Shown: positions 20,495 to 27,533, counted from the first letter of the stretch. The stretch: 64,000 bases of DNA from Shewanella litorisediminis (GCF_016834455.1 NZ_CP069213.1:1488501-1552500), one strand, 5' to 3'. Numbers and translations are program-made. The notes: generated by a model from the letters alone, not told the origin.

Positions 20495-20663
20495 CTTGGG
20501 GGTTGGGCTCCCTAATGCCCTAATGCCTTATTGCCGCGTGGCGTTTTTACCCTGTTGCAGGCTGTCTGAATGCTGAACCGACGGCTATAACATACTCAGG
20601 TTTCATTGAAATTACACAAGGGCGCAGGGATAATGCCGCCGCAAACTTTGAGTTGGGATACGA

Positions 20664-21413
20664 ATGGAACAAGAGATCAGCACGCCTGAAACCTCAGCCG
20701 CCTTCAAGGCCATGGTTGCAGAGATATTGGCGACACATCAGGGCCACAGAGTGGTTCCCTTCGACTTTGAGGGACGCCGCTATTGGTTGAAACAGCCCGA
20801 GCGCCTGGAAGGCGCCATGAAATTTCTCAAAGACAATCCGGGCAAGGCGCTGCAAACCGAAATTCGCGCGCTGCAAACCCTCAATAAAAAACGCGCACCT
20901 GTGCCCAATGTGGTGCTGGCCGGTGAGGGGTACTTCGTTATCGAGGATGCCGGTAAAACCGTGAGCGATTGGTGGCACCTGTCTCATCAGGATGGCAGTG
21001 TTCCCTTTGATGATATTTTGAGTGACAGCGCGGCCGCACTGGCTGAGCTGCACTCGCTGGAGATCGCCCACGGACGCCCTGCGCTCAGAGACATCGGCTG
21101 GCAGGGCGGTGCGGTAAAGTTTATCGACTTTGAAGCCCATCAGCGCCAGCAAGATATGGCATCCCAGCAGCGGCGCGATTTGCTGGTATATCTGCACAGC
21201 CTCTATCGCTATCTGGGGCCCGAGCACGAGCCCATCACCCGGGCAATGCAGGCCTACCGAGAGGCAGGGGGAGAACCCATCTGGCAGGCCGCGAAACGAA
21301 AGCTCGCGCCCTGGCAGTGGCTTCGCCCCTTACTGAAACCCTTCCGTCGCATCGGTGGCCGGGATCTCAAGCCCTTGTATTGGGTGCTGTGGCATTTTCA
21401 CAACCACCGGTGA
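20664..21413 (+). CDS. Kdo-kinase/WaaP-like protein kinase fold protein
   Basis: 249 residues, cytoplasmic. The kinase-like features are a Lys in YWLKQPER (candidate ATP-binding Lys), LAELHSLEIAHGRPALRDI (a degenerate catalytic loop, with HGRPALRD in place of HGDLHPGN-type loops) and the FIDFEA motif (Mg-binding DFE). The C-terminal part is basic (KRKLAPWQWLRPLLKPFRR), suggesting contact with the membrane. This pattern is shared with lipopolysaccharide kinases of the Kdo/WaaP group, but the substrate cannot be told. The nearby msbA-lpxK operon makes an envelope role plausible (inference). Confidence 0.6.
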   Translation: MEQEISTPETSAAFKAMVAEILATHQGHRVVPFDFEGRRYWLKQPERLEGAMKFLKDNPGKALQTEIRALQTLNKKRAPVPNVVLAGEGYFVIEDAGKTVSDWWHLSHQDGSVPFDDILSDSAAALAELHSLEIAHGRPALRDIGWQGGAVKFIDFEAHQRQQDMASQQRRDLLVYLHSLYRYLGPEHEPITRAMQAYREAGGEPIWQAAKRKLAPWQWLRPLLKPFRRIGGRDLKPLYWVLWHFHNHR

Positions 21414-21884
21414 TTAGGCTTGGGCCGCGGGCCTGAAGCTGCCCACCTCGGGTTTAAAGGTCTTGGCGATACGGTTCCAGCTGTTGATGGCGTTAATGGC
21501 GATGGTTAAATCCACCAGTCCTTGCTCGCCAAAGGCCTCCACTACCTGAGCGTACTTCTCATCGTTAACCGGCAGCCCTTGAGTCAGGTGTTCCGCCCAG
21601 TCGAGCGCCATCATCTCTGTATCGCTGTAAAACGGCATATCGCGCCATGCGCTTAAGCCGATAATGCGCTCCTGGCTTTCTCCCTGTTGCAGCGTTGCCT
21701 TGCTGTGCATATCCACACAAAAAGCACACTGATTGATTTGTGATACCCGAAGCTTGACCAATTCCCACAGGGGCAGCGACAGCCGAGCTGACGTGCTGAA
21801 CTGTTGCTGTAAATAGTTCTCCTGATTCATCAGAATTTGCATGCCTTTTGCGGCCAATCCAAAGTAATTTGCGCGTAATGCCAT
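21414..21884 (-). CDS. Carboxymuconolactone decarboxylase/AhpD-like protein
   Basis: 156 residues with the AhpD core motif CAFCVDMH: Cys53, Cys56 and His60, the redox triad of alkylhydroperoxidase-like members. Probably a small peroxidase or thiol-disulfide protein; the substrate is unknown. The ribosome site AGAGAG precedes the ATG. It lies beside the right boundary of the core region, just before the integron island. Confidence 0.85.
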   Translation of the reverse strand: MALRANYFGLAAKGMQILMNQENYLQQQFSTSARLSLPLWELVKLRVSQINQCAFCVDMHSKATLQQGESQERIIGLSAWRDMPFYSDTEMMALDWAEHLTQGLPVNDEKYAQVVEAFGEQGLVDLTIAINAINSWNRIAKTFKPEVGSFRPAAQA

Positions 21885-22014
21885 TTGCTCTCTCCATGGT
21901 TTGATGATGAGACCAGCTTAGCGTTCCGAAACAGCACAAAATTGTATGAATTCGACATGCGCCAAACATTGGCGTTTAGCGGGTATAAACAAGGTTGGAG
22001 ACGGGTGATGCCTG

Positions 22015-22248
22015 ATGGCACAGGCTTGGGTGTCACGGGAGCTGGAGAGTCGTCAGCAAGACCATTCGATACCATTGCAAACCCGGTCCAGGGAAGTCCA
22101 GCAACGCTTGTGTCGGCGTTTCCATGCCCTGAAAGCCCGGGGCAAGGAATACAACAAGGTGGTGACCGCCGTGGCACGCGAGCTGACAGGTTACATTTGG
22201 GACATAGCCCAAAGCTTTGATGCAGACATACCACGAAAAGCGTGCTGA
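22015..22248 (+). pseudogene. C-terminal remnant of an IS110-family transposase
   Basis: The 77 codons end with ...LCRRFHALKARGKEYNK, then VVTAVARELTGYIWDIA, which resembles the extreme C-terminus of IS110-type (Piv/MooV) transposases. A stop codon lies immediately upstream in frame and the DEDD catalytic domain is absent, so this is only a fragment. A different-frame open stretch at 21885-22220 covers the same bases and has no recognisable content. Family assignment is from remembered sequence patterns, not a search. The fragment lies 280 bases from the distal integron attC. Confidence 0.5.
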
Positions 22249-22457
22249 ATCAGAGTTAACTTCACTCTGGCAGTAAAGGCGGCGGCAGCGGTGCGAGCAA
22301 CCCTCGAGGGCGTTAAGCGGTCACATCCGCGCTTCTAGACTGAGGCAAGGCTCCAGCGGCGAACACAAGTAATGCGAATAAACAAACTCGCGGCCTCACT
22401 ATCAACAAGAGTGCAAGGTCAACCGCCGACACTTACTCGCCAAAGCCCGTCTGCCAG

Positions 22458-22500
22458 AGTGTCCTTACCGGAGATTTTTTGGGTCTCCGGTAAGGACACT
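22458..22500. repeat. 17-bp perfect inverted repeat
   Basis: AGTGTCCTTACCGGAGA is followed after nine bases by its exact reverse complement. The T-run lies inside the loop, so it is not a standard terminator. It could be two head-to-head insertion sequence ends or a folded recombination site. It lies 28 bases outside the distal attC. Confidence 0.85.
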
Positions 22501-22527
22501 ATTATCCATTTGACAGAGGGAATCATA

Positions 22528-22613
22528 TCAACGCCCGCATTTGGGGCCGTAGTGAAGCGAAGCGGAACGGAGGTCCAAGCCCCGCAGGGGCGAACAACAT
22601 GCGCTTGTTAAGC
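22528..22613 (-). other. Integron attC site A (distal end of array)
   Basis: Read on the minus strand it starts with GCTTAAC and ends GTTGATA, with internal complementary blocks (GCGCAT near one end, GCGGGC near the other, CCCCTGCGGGG in the middle). 86 bases. It bounds the last cassette, which encodes a 73-residue membrane protein. The fit to the attC consensus is reasonable but the central part is less symmetrical than in the other sites. Confidence 0.65.
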
Positions 22614-22638
22614 GCACTGCCGATTATTAATTTAAACA

Positions 22639-22860
22639 TTAGAGAAATACCGTAATGCCTAAGGTAATTAGGAATGCCCAAAAAACCAACCCTACAATAA
22701 CAACCAACACACCATCAGGATCGGGAGCTGATTTACTGAAAGGTTTTACGAGTAAATATCCTGGGCCTTTGATCATAATCTCGAAAATGATCTCAACAAA
22801 GACCTCGACAATAAACCGAGCCACGACTTTGAAAGCACTTCCTATTACTTCATCTAACAT
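22639..22860 (-). CDS. Integron cassette 5 product: small membrane protein
   Basis: 73 residues with two hydrophobic segments (about residues 16-30 and 51-70) separated by a proline-rich polar loop. AGGAAAG precedes the ATG at 22860. It lies between attC sites A and B and is read in the same direction as the other cassettes, away from the integrase gene. Family unknown; such orphan small membrane proteins are common in integron arrays. Confidence 0.65.
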   Translation of the reverse strand: MLDEVIGSAFKVVARFIVEVFVEIIFEIMIKGPGYLLVKPFSKSAPDPDGVLVVIVGLVFWAFLITLGITVFL

Positions 22861-22875
22861 CGATTTCTTTCCTAG

Positions 22876-22932
22876 CGCTTAACGCTTAAATCAGCCGACG
22901 CGTTAGCGGTCGGCTGAATTTACTTGTTAGCA
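22876..22932 (-). other. Integron attC site B
   Basis: Short (57 bases) but very symmetrical. On the minus strand it runs GCTAAC...GTTAAGC with arms AAATTCAGCCGAC and GTCGGCTGATTT. It overlaps the stop codon of the FRG-domain gene, as is usual for cassette genes. Confidence 0.85.
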
Positions 22933-23633
22933 GTTTCACCTGACAACTCCCTCATGAATTCATCATGATCAGCCCAGTATCGTCTGTTCTCGAGAGTCCA
23001 GCACATATGTGAAGATAGACCATCCAAATCACCCATTAATGTCAACTTATTAATTCCATAATGATTTAACTCGAACAGCATTTGACGCTTATATGCAGCC
23101 TTGATGATATGAACTTCAAGCTTGTCTTTTGCAGTTAAACCTTTTGATAACTCCACTTCGGGTTTGGGGTGCGCCGTAAACAAGCCACTTTGACGGCCTA
23201 TTCTAGAGGCGACCATAGTAGGTTTATATTTTGCGATATTTTTATGGTTACCAGGCTTAGCGTTTTCCGGGACAATGTTCAAATTGGGAAGCAAGCAATA
23301 TATTGCTGCGTCCTTTTCAGGCTCTGAGAGCGATGCGAAAAAAGCGGCAACTAGTGGGTTATAAGTCCAATCCAATAATCTCGTAGGTAATCCATGGTGC
23401 TGGGCTATTGCCATCCATTCCCATTCATTTTCAGGTTTAATTTGGATGTATTCAGATGCTTTTCGTTTCCAGCTTGCGAAGTAATCTAGATCACTTCTTT
23501 CTGAATAGGGCGCTCTACCTGCTTTCGGTATAACAGCCCAATCTGAGTTCGCTTGACCGCGAAACATCCATCGATTGTCCTTTCGATAGGCGGAAAAAGC
23601 TTCATGAAAATCTGAAAAAGAGTTTATGTCCAT
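22920..23633 (-). CDS. FRG-domain protein (integron cassette 4, second gene)
   Basis: 237 residues from the ATG at 23633. FRG domain: WMFRGQ at residues 22-27, the conserved proline/arginine block AVIPKAGR after it, and AQHHGLPTRLLDWTYNPLVAAFF at residues 77-99, split here as AQHHGLPTRLLDWT and YNPLVAAFF. The biochemical activity of FRG is not established. An AAAGG site seven bases upstream supports this start, which lies 22 bases after the stop of the preceding coiled-coil gene. Longer in-frame starts at 23678, 23717 and 23768 would overlap that gene. Both genes lie within one cassette. Low GC compared with the core. Confidence 0.75.
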   Translation of the reverse strand: MDINSFSDFHEAFSAYRKDNRWMFRGQANSDWAVIPKAGRAPYSERSDLDYFASWKRKASEYIQIKPENEWEWMAIAQHHGLPTRLLDWTYNPLVAAFFASLSEPEKDAAIYCLLPNLNIVPENAKPGNHKNIAKYKPTMVASRIGRQSGLFTAHPKPEVELSKGLTAKDKLEVHIIKAAYKRQMLFELNHYGINKLTLMGDLDGLSSHMCWTLENRRYWADHDEFMRELSGETANK

Positions 23634-23655
23634 ATCACTGCCTTTTGCTATCGCT

Positions 23656-24342
23656 TTAAGAGCTGCTGCTTGAAGCATCCGAGTTACTTGACTTGTTAGC
23701 TTCACACTCTCCGTCATTTGAAGAAATAATCCCTCGAGAGTGCTTTGAAACAAACAAAGAATACTCATTACTAATTGAATATTTACTATTTAAGGCGCTA
23801 ATCTGGTCAATTAGAGCTTTTCCTCGGTAATACCTATTGGTGTAATCTTTATCACACCAATCCGGTTTTCTAATATTGACTCCTAAAGCAGAAAACTCAT
23901 TCATAGCTTTCAATATTAATTCTTCAGCCTTCGCTTTCAGGGCTTTTTCAGAATAATATGAATGGAGCTCGTTAATTTCTTTAACTTTTTTCTGGTATTG
24001 TTCAATTAAAATATTAAGATCATTTTCTTTAACTTTAATCGCGTCGCTTGTTATGGAAAGCTCAAACTCTTTTTCTTTCAACTCTGACTGTGATATCGAC
24101 TTTTCTTTCTCCAGCTTAAATTCTGCGTCCTTCAGTTCCAATTGCAGATGCGACTTTTCTTTTTCTAATTTTATCTGTGCATCTTTCAGACTTAGTAACT
24201 GTGTTGATACAGCATCTTTATCGGCCTGCACTGCTTTGTACTCATTCCACAAAAAAGCGCTTGCAACTGCAAAGAAAATAACAAAAGTTAAAAATCCTGC
24301 TAAGTAGGATTTAATTGCATCAAAAGTGTCTTTAAAATTCAA
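23656..24342 (-). CDS. Coiled-coil membrane protein (integron cassette 4, first gene)
   Basis: 228 residues from a TTG start with a good AAGGA ribosome site. One membrane helix is at about residues 13-32 (LAGFLTFVIFFAVASAFLW), followed by a long charged heptad-like region (about 35-150) with repeats around KLEKEKS and KEKEFEL. The C-terminal domain has several aromatic and Cys residues (KPDWCDKDYTNRYYRGKAL), and the tail is Ser-rich (DASSSSS). I do not recognise a family. The layout, an inner membrane anchor plus a coiled-coil stalk, resembles sensors or scaffold proteins. It is followed by the FRG gene in the same cassette. Confidence 0.7.
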   Translation of the reverse strand: MNFKDTFDAIKSYLAGFLTFVIFFAVASAFLWNEYKAVQADKDAVSTQLLSLKDAQIKLEKEKSHLQLELKDAEFKLEKEKSISQSELKEKEFELSITSDAIKVKENDLNILIEQYQKKVKEINELHSYYSEKALKAKAEELILKAMNEFSALGVNIRKPDWCDKDYTNRYYRGKALIDQISALNSKYSISNEYSLFVSKHSRGIISSNDGECEANKSSNSDASSSSS

Positions 24343-24379
24343 AGCTTATCCTTAATGTGCGCATGATTTGGTATTACGG

Positions 24380-24504
24380 CTAACGCCCGCCTAAGGGGCT
24401 GGCAACGCATAACACTAAACTCAAACGCAACAACTGCAACCACCGCGGCTCAATGGGACTGGAAACGCCACGCGTTGACAGTCCCTCTTGAGGCGTTTGT
24501 TAGC
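24380..24504 (-). other. Integron attC site C, VCR-type
   Basis: 125 bases. On the minus strand it begins GCTAACAAACGCCTCAAG and ends CTTAGGCGGGCGTTAGCC. The whole length, including the inner blocks GGGACTGTCAACGCGTGGCG and CCAGTCCCATTGAGCCGCGG, matches my memory of the Vibrio cholerae repeat almost base for base. It bounds cassette 3. Confidence 0.9.
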
Positions 24505-24505
24505 T

Positions 24506-24850
24506 TTATGTGATCGAATAGACAGCAATTGCTAAACCTATATTCACAAATAATGTTAAAGCACTTAGAAGATAATTCAGACCTGGTATTTGGAGAATGC
24601 CTGATGCAAATGCACCAGCAATAACCGCCAAAACAAAGTAAAGACCTTCAAGAAACCCATTACCGTAATCAGAACCGACAAAATATGCTGCAGGGATTAT
24701 ACAAAACCACCCACCTAGTCCACCTAAACTGGATAAAAGACCCATTACCTGATTTGAATATCCGTAACCAACAAAACGTCGAACCTGTTTTTCGACAAGG
24801 GCATTGGTACCAACAAAATACCCCATCAAAGCACCTATAAAATACTCCAT
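24506..24850 (-). CDS. Integron cassette 3 product: small membrane protein
   Basis: 114 residues with three or four hydrophobic helices (GALMGYFVGTNAL, GGWFCIIPAAYFVG, LYFVLAVIAGAFASGIL, LLSALTLFVNIGLAIAVY). The stop codon lies at the edge of the VCR-type attC. Family unknown. It may have arrived with that attC from a Vibrio array. Confidence 0.7.
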   Translation of the reverse strand: MEYFIGALMGYFVGTNALVEKQVRRFVGYGYSNQVMGLLSSLGGLGGWFCIIPAAYFVGSDYGNGFLEGLYFVLAVIAGAFASGILQIPGLNYLLSALTLFVNIGLAIAVYSIT

Positions 24851-24877
24851 TTATTTCCCCAATTTTTAATAAATAAA

Positions 24878-25005
24878 GCTAACGCCGCATTAAGTGGTGA
24901 GCGACGCTAAACACCTATGCTTCGACAAACCACTTAAAACGCAAAAACTGAATTTACACTAAAAACACCAAGCGTTGTGAATCTATCTTAAATGCTTTGT
25001 TATGT
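24878..25005 (-). other. Integron attC site D
   Basis: 128 bases. On the minus strand it runs CATAACAAAGCATTTAAGAT...CACTTAATGCGGCGTTAGC, with complementary ends (CATTTAAG/CTTAATG) and the R'/R'' cores in place. Ends the lipoprotein cassette's neighbour (cassette 2 boundary). Confidence 0.85.
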
Positions 25006-25012
25006 GATTGGG

Positions 25013-25366
25013 TTAATATTCACACTTAAACGCTTTGCCAATGGCAGTTGTGTTGGTAGTGCCTAGTGAACCCCAAGCATTTGTGTTTGCCATACCTTCC
25101 ACGTAAACAACATTAGCACCTAGTTGAAAGGCTTTATTTTTGAGCTCATTTCGAGCTCCAATAATCAAATCTTCATTTGAAGTGAAATCACCAGTTACCC
25201 AATTACCTTGGCTACCTACAACTTCACCTAAATACTCACAGTGAGCTCTGTCCGGGCGCTCTGTGGTCAGCTCTACTTTTTCGGCTCCTTCAATAATCGG
25301 TTTCGCGGCACACCCAGAAAGGATAGCGATAAATAGTAACCCGACCGATAACTTAAACTTTTTCAT
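25013..25366 (-). CDS. Integron cassette 2 product: DUF4156-type lipoprotein
   Basis: 117 residues. Lipoprotein signal MKKFKLSVGLLFIAILSGC with the lipidated Cys at position 19. The mature part reads CEYLGEVVGSQGNW...ARNELKNKAFQLGANVVYVEG, the DUF4156 pattern. Expected in the periplasm, attached to the outer membrane (residue after Cys is Ala, not Asp). The start at 25366 is chosen over a longer one at 25396 because AGGGAG lies nine bases before it and the signal peptide begins there. Confidence 0.8.
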   Translation of the reverse strand: MKKFKLSVGLLFIAILSGCAAKPIIEGAEKVELTTERPDRAHCEYLGEVVGSQGNWVTGDFTSNEDLIIGARNELKNKAFQLGANVVYVEGMANTNAWGSLGTTNTTAIGKAFKCEY

Positions 25367-25424
25367 TAGAACAAACTCCCTACATAAAAAAGGCACATCA
25401 TACCATGTGGATTACGAATAATCA

Positions 25425-25513
25425 CATAACGTCCGCGGTAATGGGGTGGCCTGTAGCATAGTGAGGAACGAACGACGCGGTAGGCCACTCCCAATTAACC
25501 GCGCTTGTTAGGC
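25425..25513 (-). other. Integron attC site E (proximal)
   Basis: 89 bases. On the minus strand it runs GCCTAACAAGCGCGGTTAAT...ATTACCGCGGACGTTATG, with arms GGGAGTGGCCTA and TAGGCCACCCC nearly complementary. Ends the first cassette. Confidence 0.85.
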
Positions 25514-25555
25514 AGGTTTTGTAAAATTAAAACTCCGTTGCCAGAAATTCAAAGG

Positions 25556-25753
25556 TTATGTTTTTGTGTTTGCAAACTGTGATACTAGTTTCAAATCCAT
25601 AATCGAGTCCTGCCCTATTAGTCTTGTTGTGCCATCCTCTCTTTCTACTCGATATGACTTTGGAGTTTTTTTGATGCACTTCACACCTTTCTCATATTCA
25701 ATATCGTAGCGGCCAGCCATGAAAGCCACATCATAGAATTTACCTATTTCCAT
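25556..25753 (-). CDS. Integron cassette 1 product: small soluble protein
   Basis: 65 residues, charged, no signal peptide or membrane segment (MEIGKFYDVAFMAGRYDIEY, later GTTRLIGQDSIMDLKLVSQF). GGAAAATGAT precedes the ATG. It lies in the cassette closest to the integrase gene, the position normally filled by the most recent insertion and read from the cassette promoter. I do not recognise it. Confidence 0.6.
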   Translation of the reverse strand: MEIGKFYDVAFMAGRYDIEYEKGVKCIKKTPKSYRVEREDGTTRLIGQDSIMDLKLVSQFANTKT

Positions 25754-25791
25754 ATCATTTTCCGTGCATATTTATTACTAAATAAAATGAT

Positions 25792-26056
25792 GCCTAACAT
25801 TTGTATAGTGCGCATGCGCATAATCTCACATCTGACCACTTGGTGAAATCTCACGCAACACGCTGTTTTTAAATTCGATTTTTAACTTAGCAAAAATCAT
25901 CCTGGGTGGAAAGTGCGCATGCGCATGATTTGCGCTCGCTTTGTTTCGCGCACCATTTTTAAGTCTATGAATTTACTAAAGCTATAAAAAGTGTTTCAGA
26001 AATAGTGCGCACATTTTTTGTCGTTTGAGCTGGCAAAATCATCCATTTTAAAATAA
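25792..26056. other. Integron attI region
   Basis: GCCTAAC at 25792-25798 (GTTAGGC on the minus strand) is the core where the first cassette joins attI. The rest, up to the integrase promoter, is gene-free. It contains two copies of AGTGCGCATGCGCAT (25807-25821 and 25911-25925), each holding the 12-base palindrome TGCGCATGCGCA, and a partial third (AGTGCGCA near 26005). The cassette promoter should lie here or at the start of the integrase gene, but I cannot place it. Confidence 0.65.
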
Positions 26057-26076
26057 TACTGTATGTACGTACAGTT
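26057..26076 (+). promoter_or_regulatory. LexA-type SOS box before intI
   Basis: CTGTATGTACGTACAG is a perfect CTGT-N8-ACAG operator ending 17 bases before the integrase ATG. SOS control of integron integrases is established in Vibrio and class 1 integrons. Confidence 0.8.
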
Positions 26077-26090
26077 TCGGGGCTTTCGAC

Positions 26091-27123
26091 ATGGCCTATC
26101 AAAGTCCGTTTCTGCAGGGCATTCGCGAAGAGATGCGGATGCGTGGTTACAGTATCCGTACAGAAAAGACATATCTGTATTGGATAAAGGCCTTTATCCG
26201 TTTTCACCATAAAAGGCACCCGGCAGAGATGGGACAACCGGAGGTCGCACAGTTTCTGACCTTTATCGCCAATCAACGCAATGTGGCAATAAACACCCAA
26301 AAGACGGCGTTAAATGCGCTGGTCTACCTTTATCATAAGCACTTGCATCAGGAACTTGGCAGCCTTGGTTTTCATTACGCCAGCAAACAGCGATTCCTGC
26401 CTGTGGTACTGACCGTTGATGAAGTAAAGCGCATTCTGAATTGTCTGGAAGGACGTAGCCGCCTGATTGTCGAAATGCTTTACGGTAGTGGCCTGCGGAT
26501 CTCTGAATGCCTCAGACTCAGGATCCAGGATGTCGATCTTGAGCATCTGTCTTTAACAGTGCGGGACGGTAAAGGCCGCAAAGATCGCAAAACAATGCTC
26601 AGCCAACATTGTGCGACGGCATTGCAATCATACATAACCACCGCCATAGCCCTTCAGCAGAAAGATAACCTACAAGGCCTGGGGCCATCGCTGCCCTATG
26701 CACTTGGGCGCAAATATCCCAACGCGTTCAGAAAATCTATCTGGATGTTTGTCTTCCCATCACATGCAATCTGCCATCATCCCATTACGGGGGTGTTATG
26801 TCGGCATCATCTGCATCAGAGTGTTGTGCGTAAAGCGCTGGCGGTCGCCGTTGCTAAATCTGGGGTCAACAAGCGGGTGACTTGCCATACTTTTCGTCAC
26901 TCATTTATAAAATACTTCCCTGTATTTTCCCCTTCGGGCCAGCGGAGCTGTTCAAATTCAGTCCCGCTGAATTTGTGCCACTCATCTTTTGCAGGCCGGT
27001 TACGATATCCGCACCGTGCAGGAGTTGCTTGGTCACAACGATGTGAAAACGACGCAAATTTATACCCATGTACTGGGTCAACACTATGCCGGGACTGTAA
27101 GCCCACTGGATAGACTGACATAA
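26091..27123 (+). pseudogene. intI: Integron integrase IntI, interrupted by a 70-bp insertion
   Basis: Tyrosine recombinase of the integron type. The N-terminal SAM-like domain is at residues 1-90. The catalytic domain has the first Arg in YGSGLRISECLRLR, the integron-specific extra region LPYALGRKYPNAFRK and FVFPS, and HTFRHSF with the conserved H and R. The frame is then broken: 26907-26976 (70 bases) is inserted between TTT and GCC. Afterwards the original frame resumes as [20 protein letters not shown] and ends at 27123 with the second His and catalytic Tyr ([12 protein letters not shown]). Read through, the gene gives an altered 340-residue product lacking the Tyr, so integrase activity is presumably lost. 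Without the insert it would encode about 320 residues. Confidence 0.85.
26907..26976. repeat. 70-bp palindromic insertion inside intI
   Basis: Contains three inverted repeats: AAAATAC/GTATTTT around 26910-26928, CCC-TTC-GGG around 26930-26938 and AAATTCAG/CTGAATTT at 26954-26974. The length (70, not a multiple of three) explains the frameshift exactly. It looks like a REP-type or other short mobile palindromic element. No open reading frame. Confidence 0.8.
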
Positions 27124-27477
27124 GCGGTCTGCTTGATATCGATGTGGCTGTGAAAGTCATAGCTACCGCAGGACGCCATTGGAGTTCAATCGCATCTAAT
27201 GCTGTGGGTGCTGGCGGCAAGCAGCGTAAATAACAGTGGGGGAAGTGTAAGGATGACCTTTGCGCTGTGCTTTTTGCGCTTCCCTGCTGCTATGGTGCTG
27301 GTGAGTGTTGAAACGCATCGCCCACTGGTTGAATGTCGATTGCGTTCAGGCGGTTGCTCACCCGCAATACTATTTGCACAGTGTCGAAGATACCCAAATC
27401 GCCGGGGCTTAACAAGCTTGTTATGCCCGTTATCAGCAGAGTAAAAAACTTTGCTATCTGAATGACTTGATTCAAAT
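27124..27477. other. Gene-poor stretch right of intI
   Basis: About 350 bases with no convincing gene. A 35-codon reading frame (27305-27412, + strand) ends inside an almost perfect 24-base palindrome (27405-27428, GGGCTTAACAAG/CTTGTTATGCCC) whose halves look like attC core sequences. Other open stretches on both strands lack recognisable content. Confidence 0.5.
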
Positions 27478-27505
27478 AAAAACACCCGCAGCTGCGGGTG
27501 TTTTT
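27478..27505. terminator. Bidirectional terminator after scoB
   Basis: ACACCCGC/GCGGGTGT stem flanked by A5 and T5, 28 bases past the scoB stop. Confidence 0.85.
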
Positions 27506-27533
27506 GTAGGCTGGCCTGAAAGCGCAGGCCCTG

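Noticed and set aside
20441-20500. Possible CRISPR array
   Set aside because: Repeat unit is 9 bp with no spacers; it is a simple tandem repeat.
20326-20523. 65-codon frame through the 9-bp repeat giving Gly-Ala-Trp repeats
   Set aside because: Created by the tandem repeat; no ribosome site and the terminator of ycaR lies inside it.
21885-22220. Open reading frame of 111 codons on the plus strand beside the AhpD-like gene
   Set aside because: It overlaps the IS110 transposase fragment in a different frame and shows no recognisable domain; the fragment frame carries the protein-like sequence.
23693-23700. GTTAGC core inside the cassette 4 genes as a further attC
   Set aside because: The partner core and complementary arms are missing within a reasonable distance, so it is probably chance.
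27199-27444. 81-codon frame right of intI
   Set aside because: No domain, no ribosome site, composition unlike neighbouring genes; probably chance.
27186-27485. 99-codon frame on the minus strand over the same region
   Set aside because: Overlaps a terminator and shows no recognisable content.
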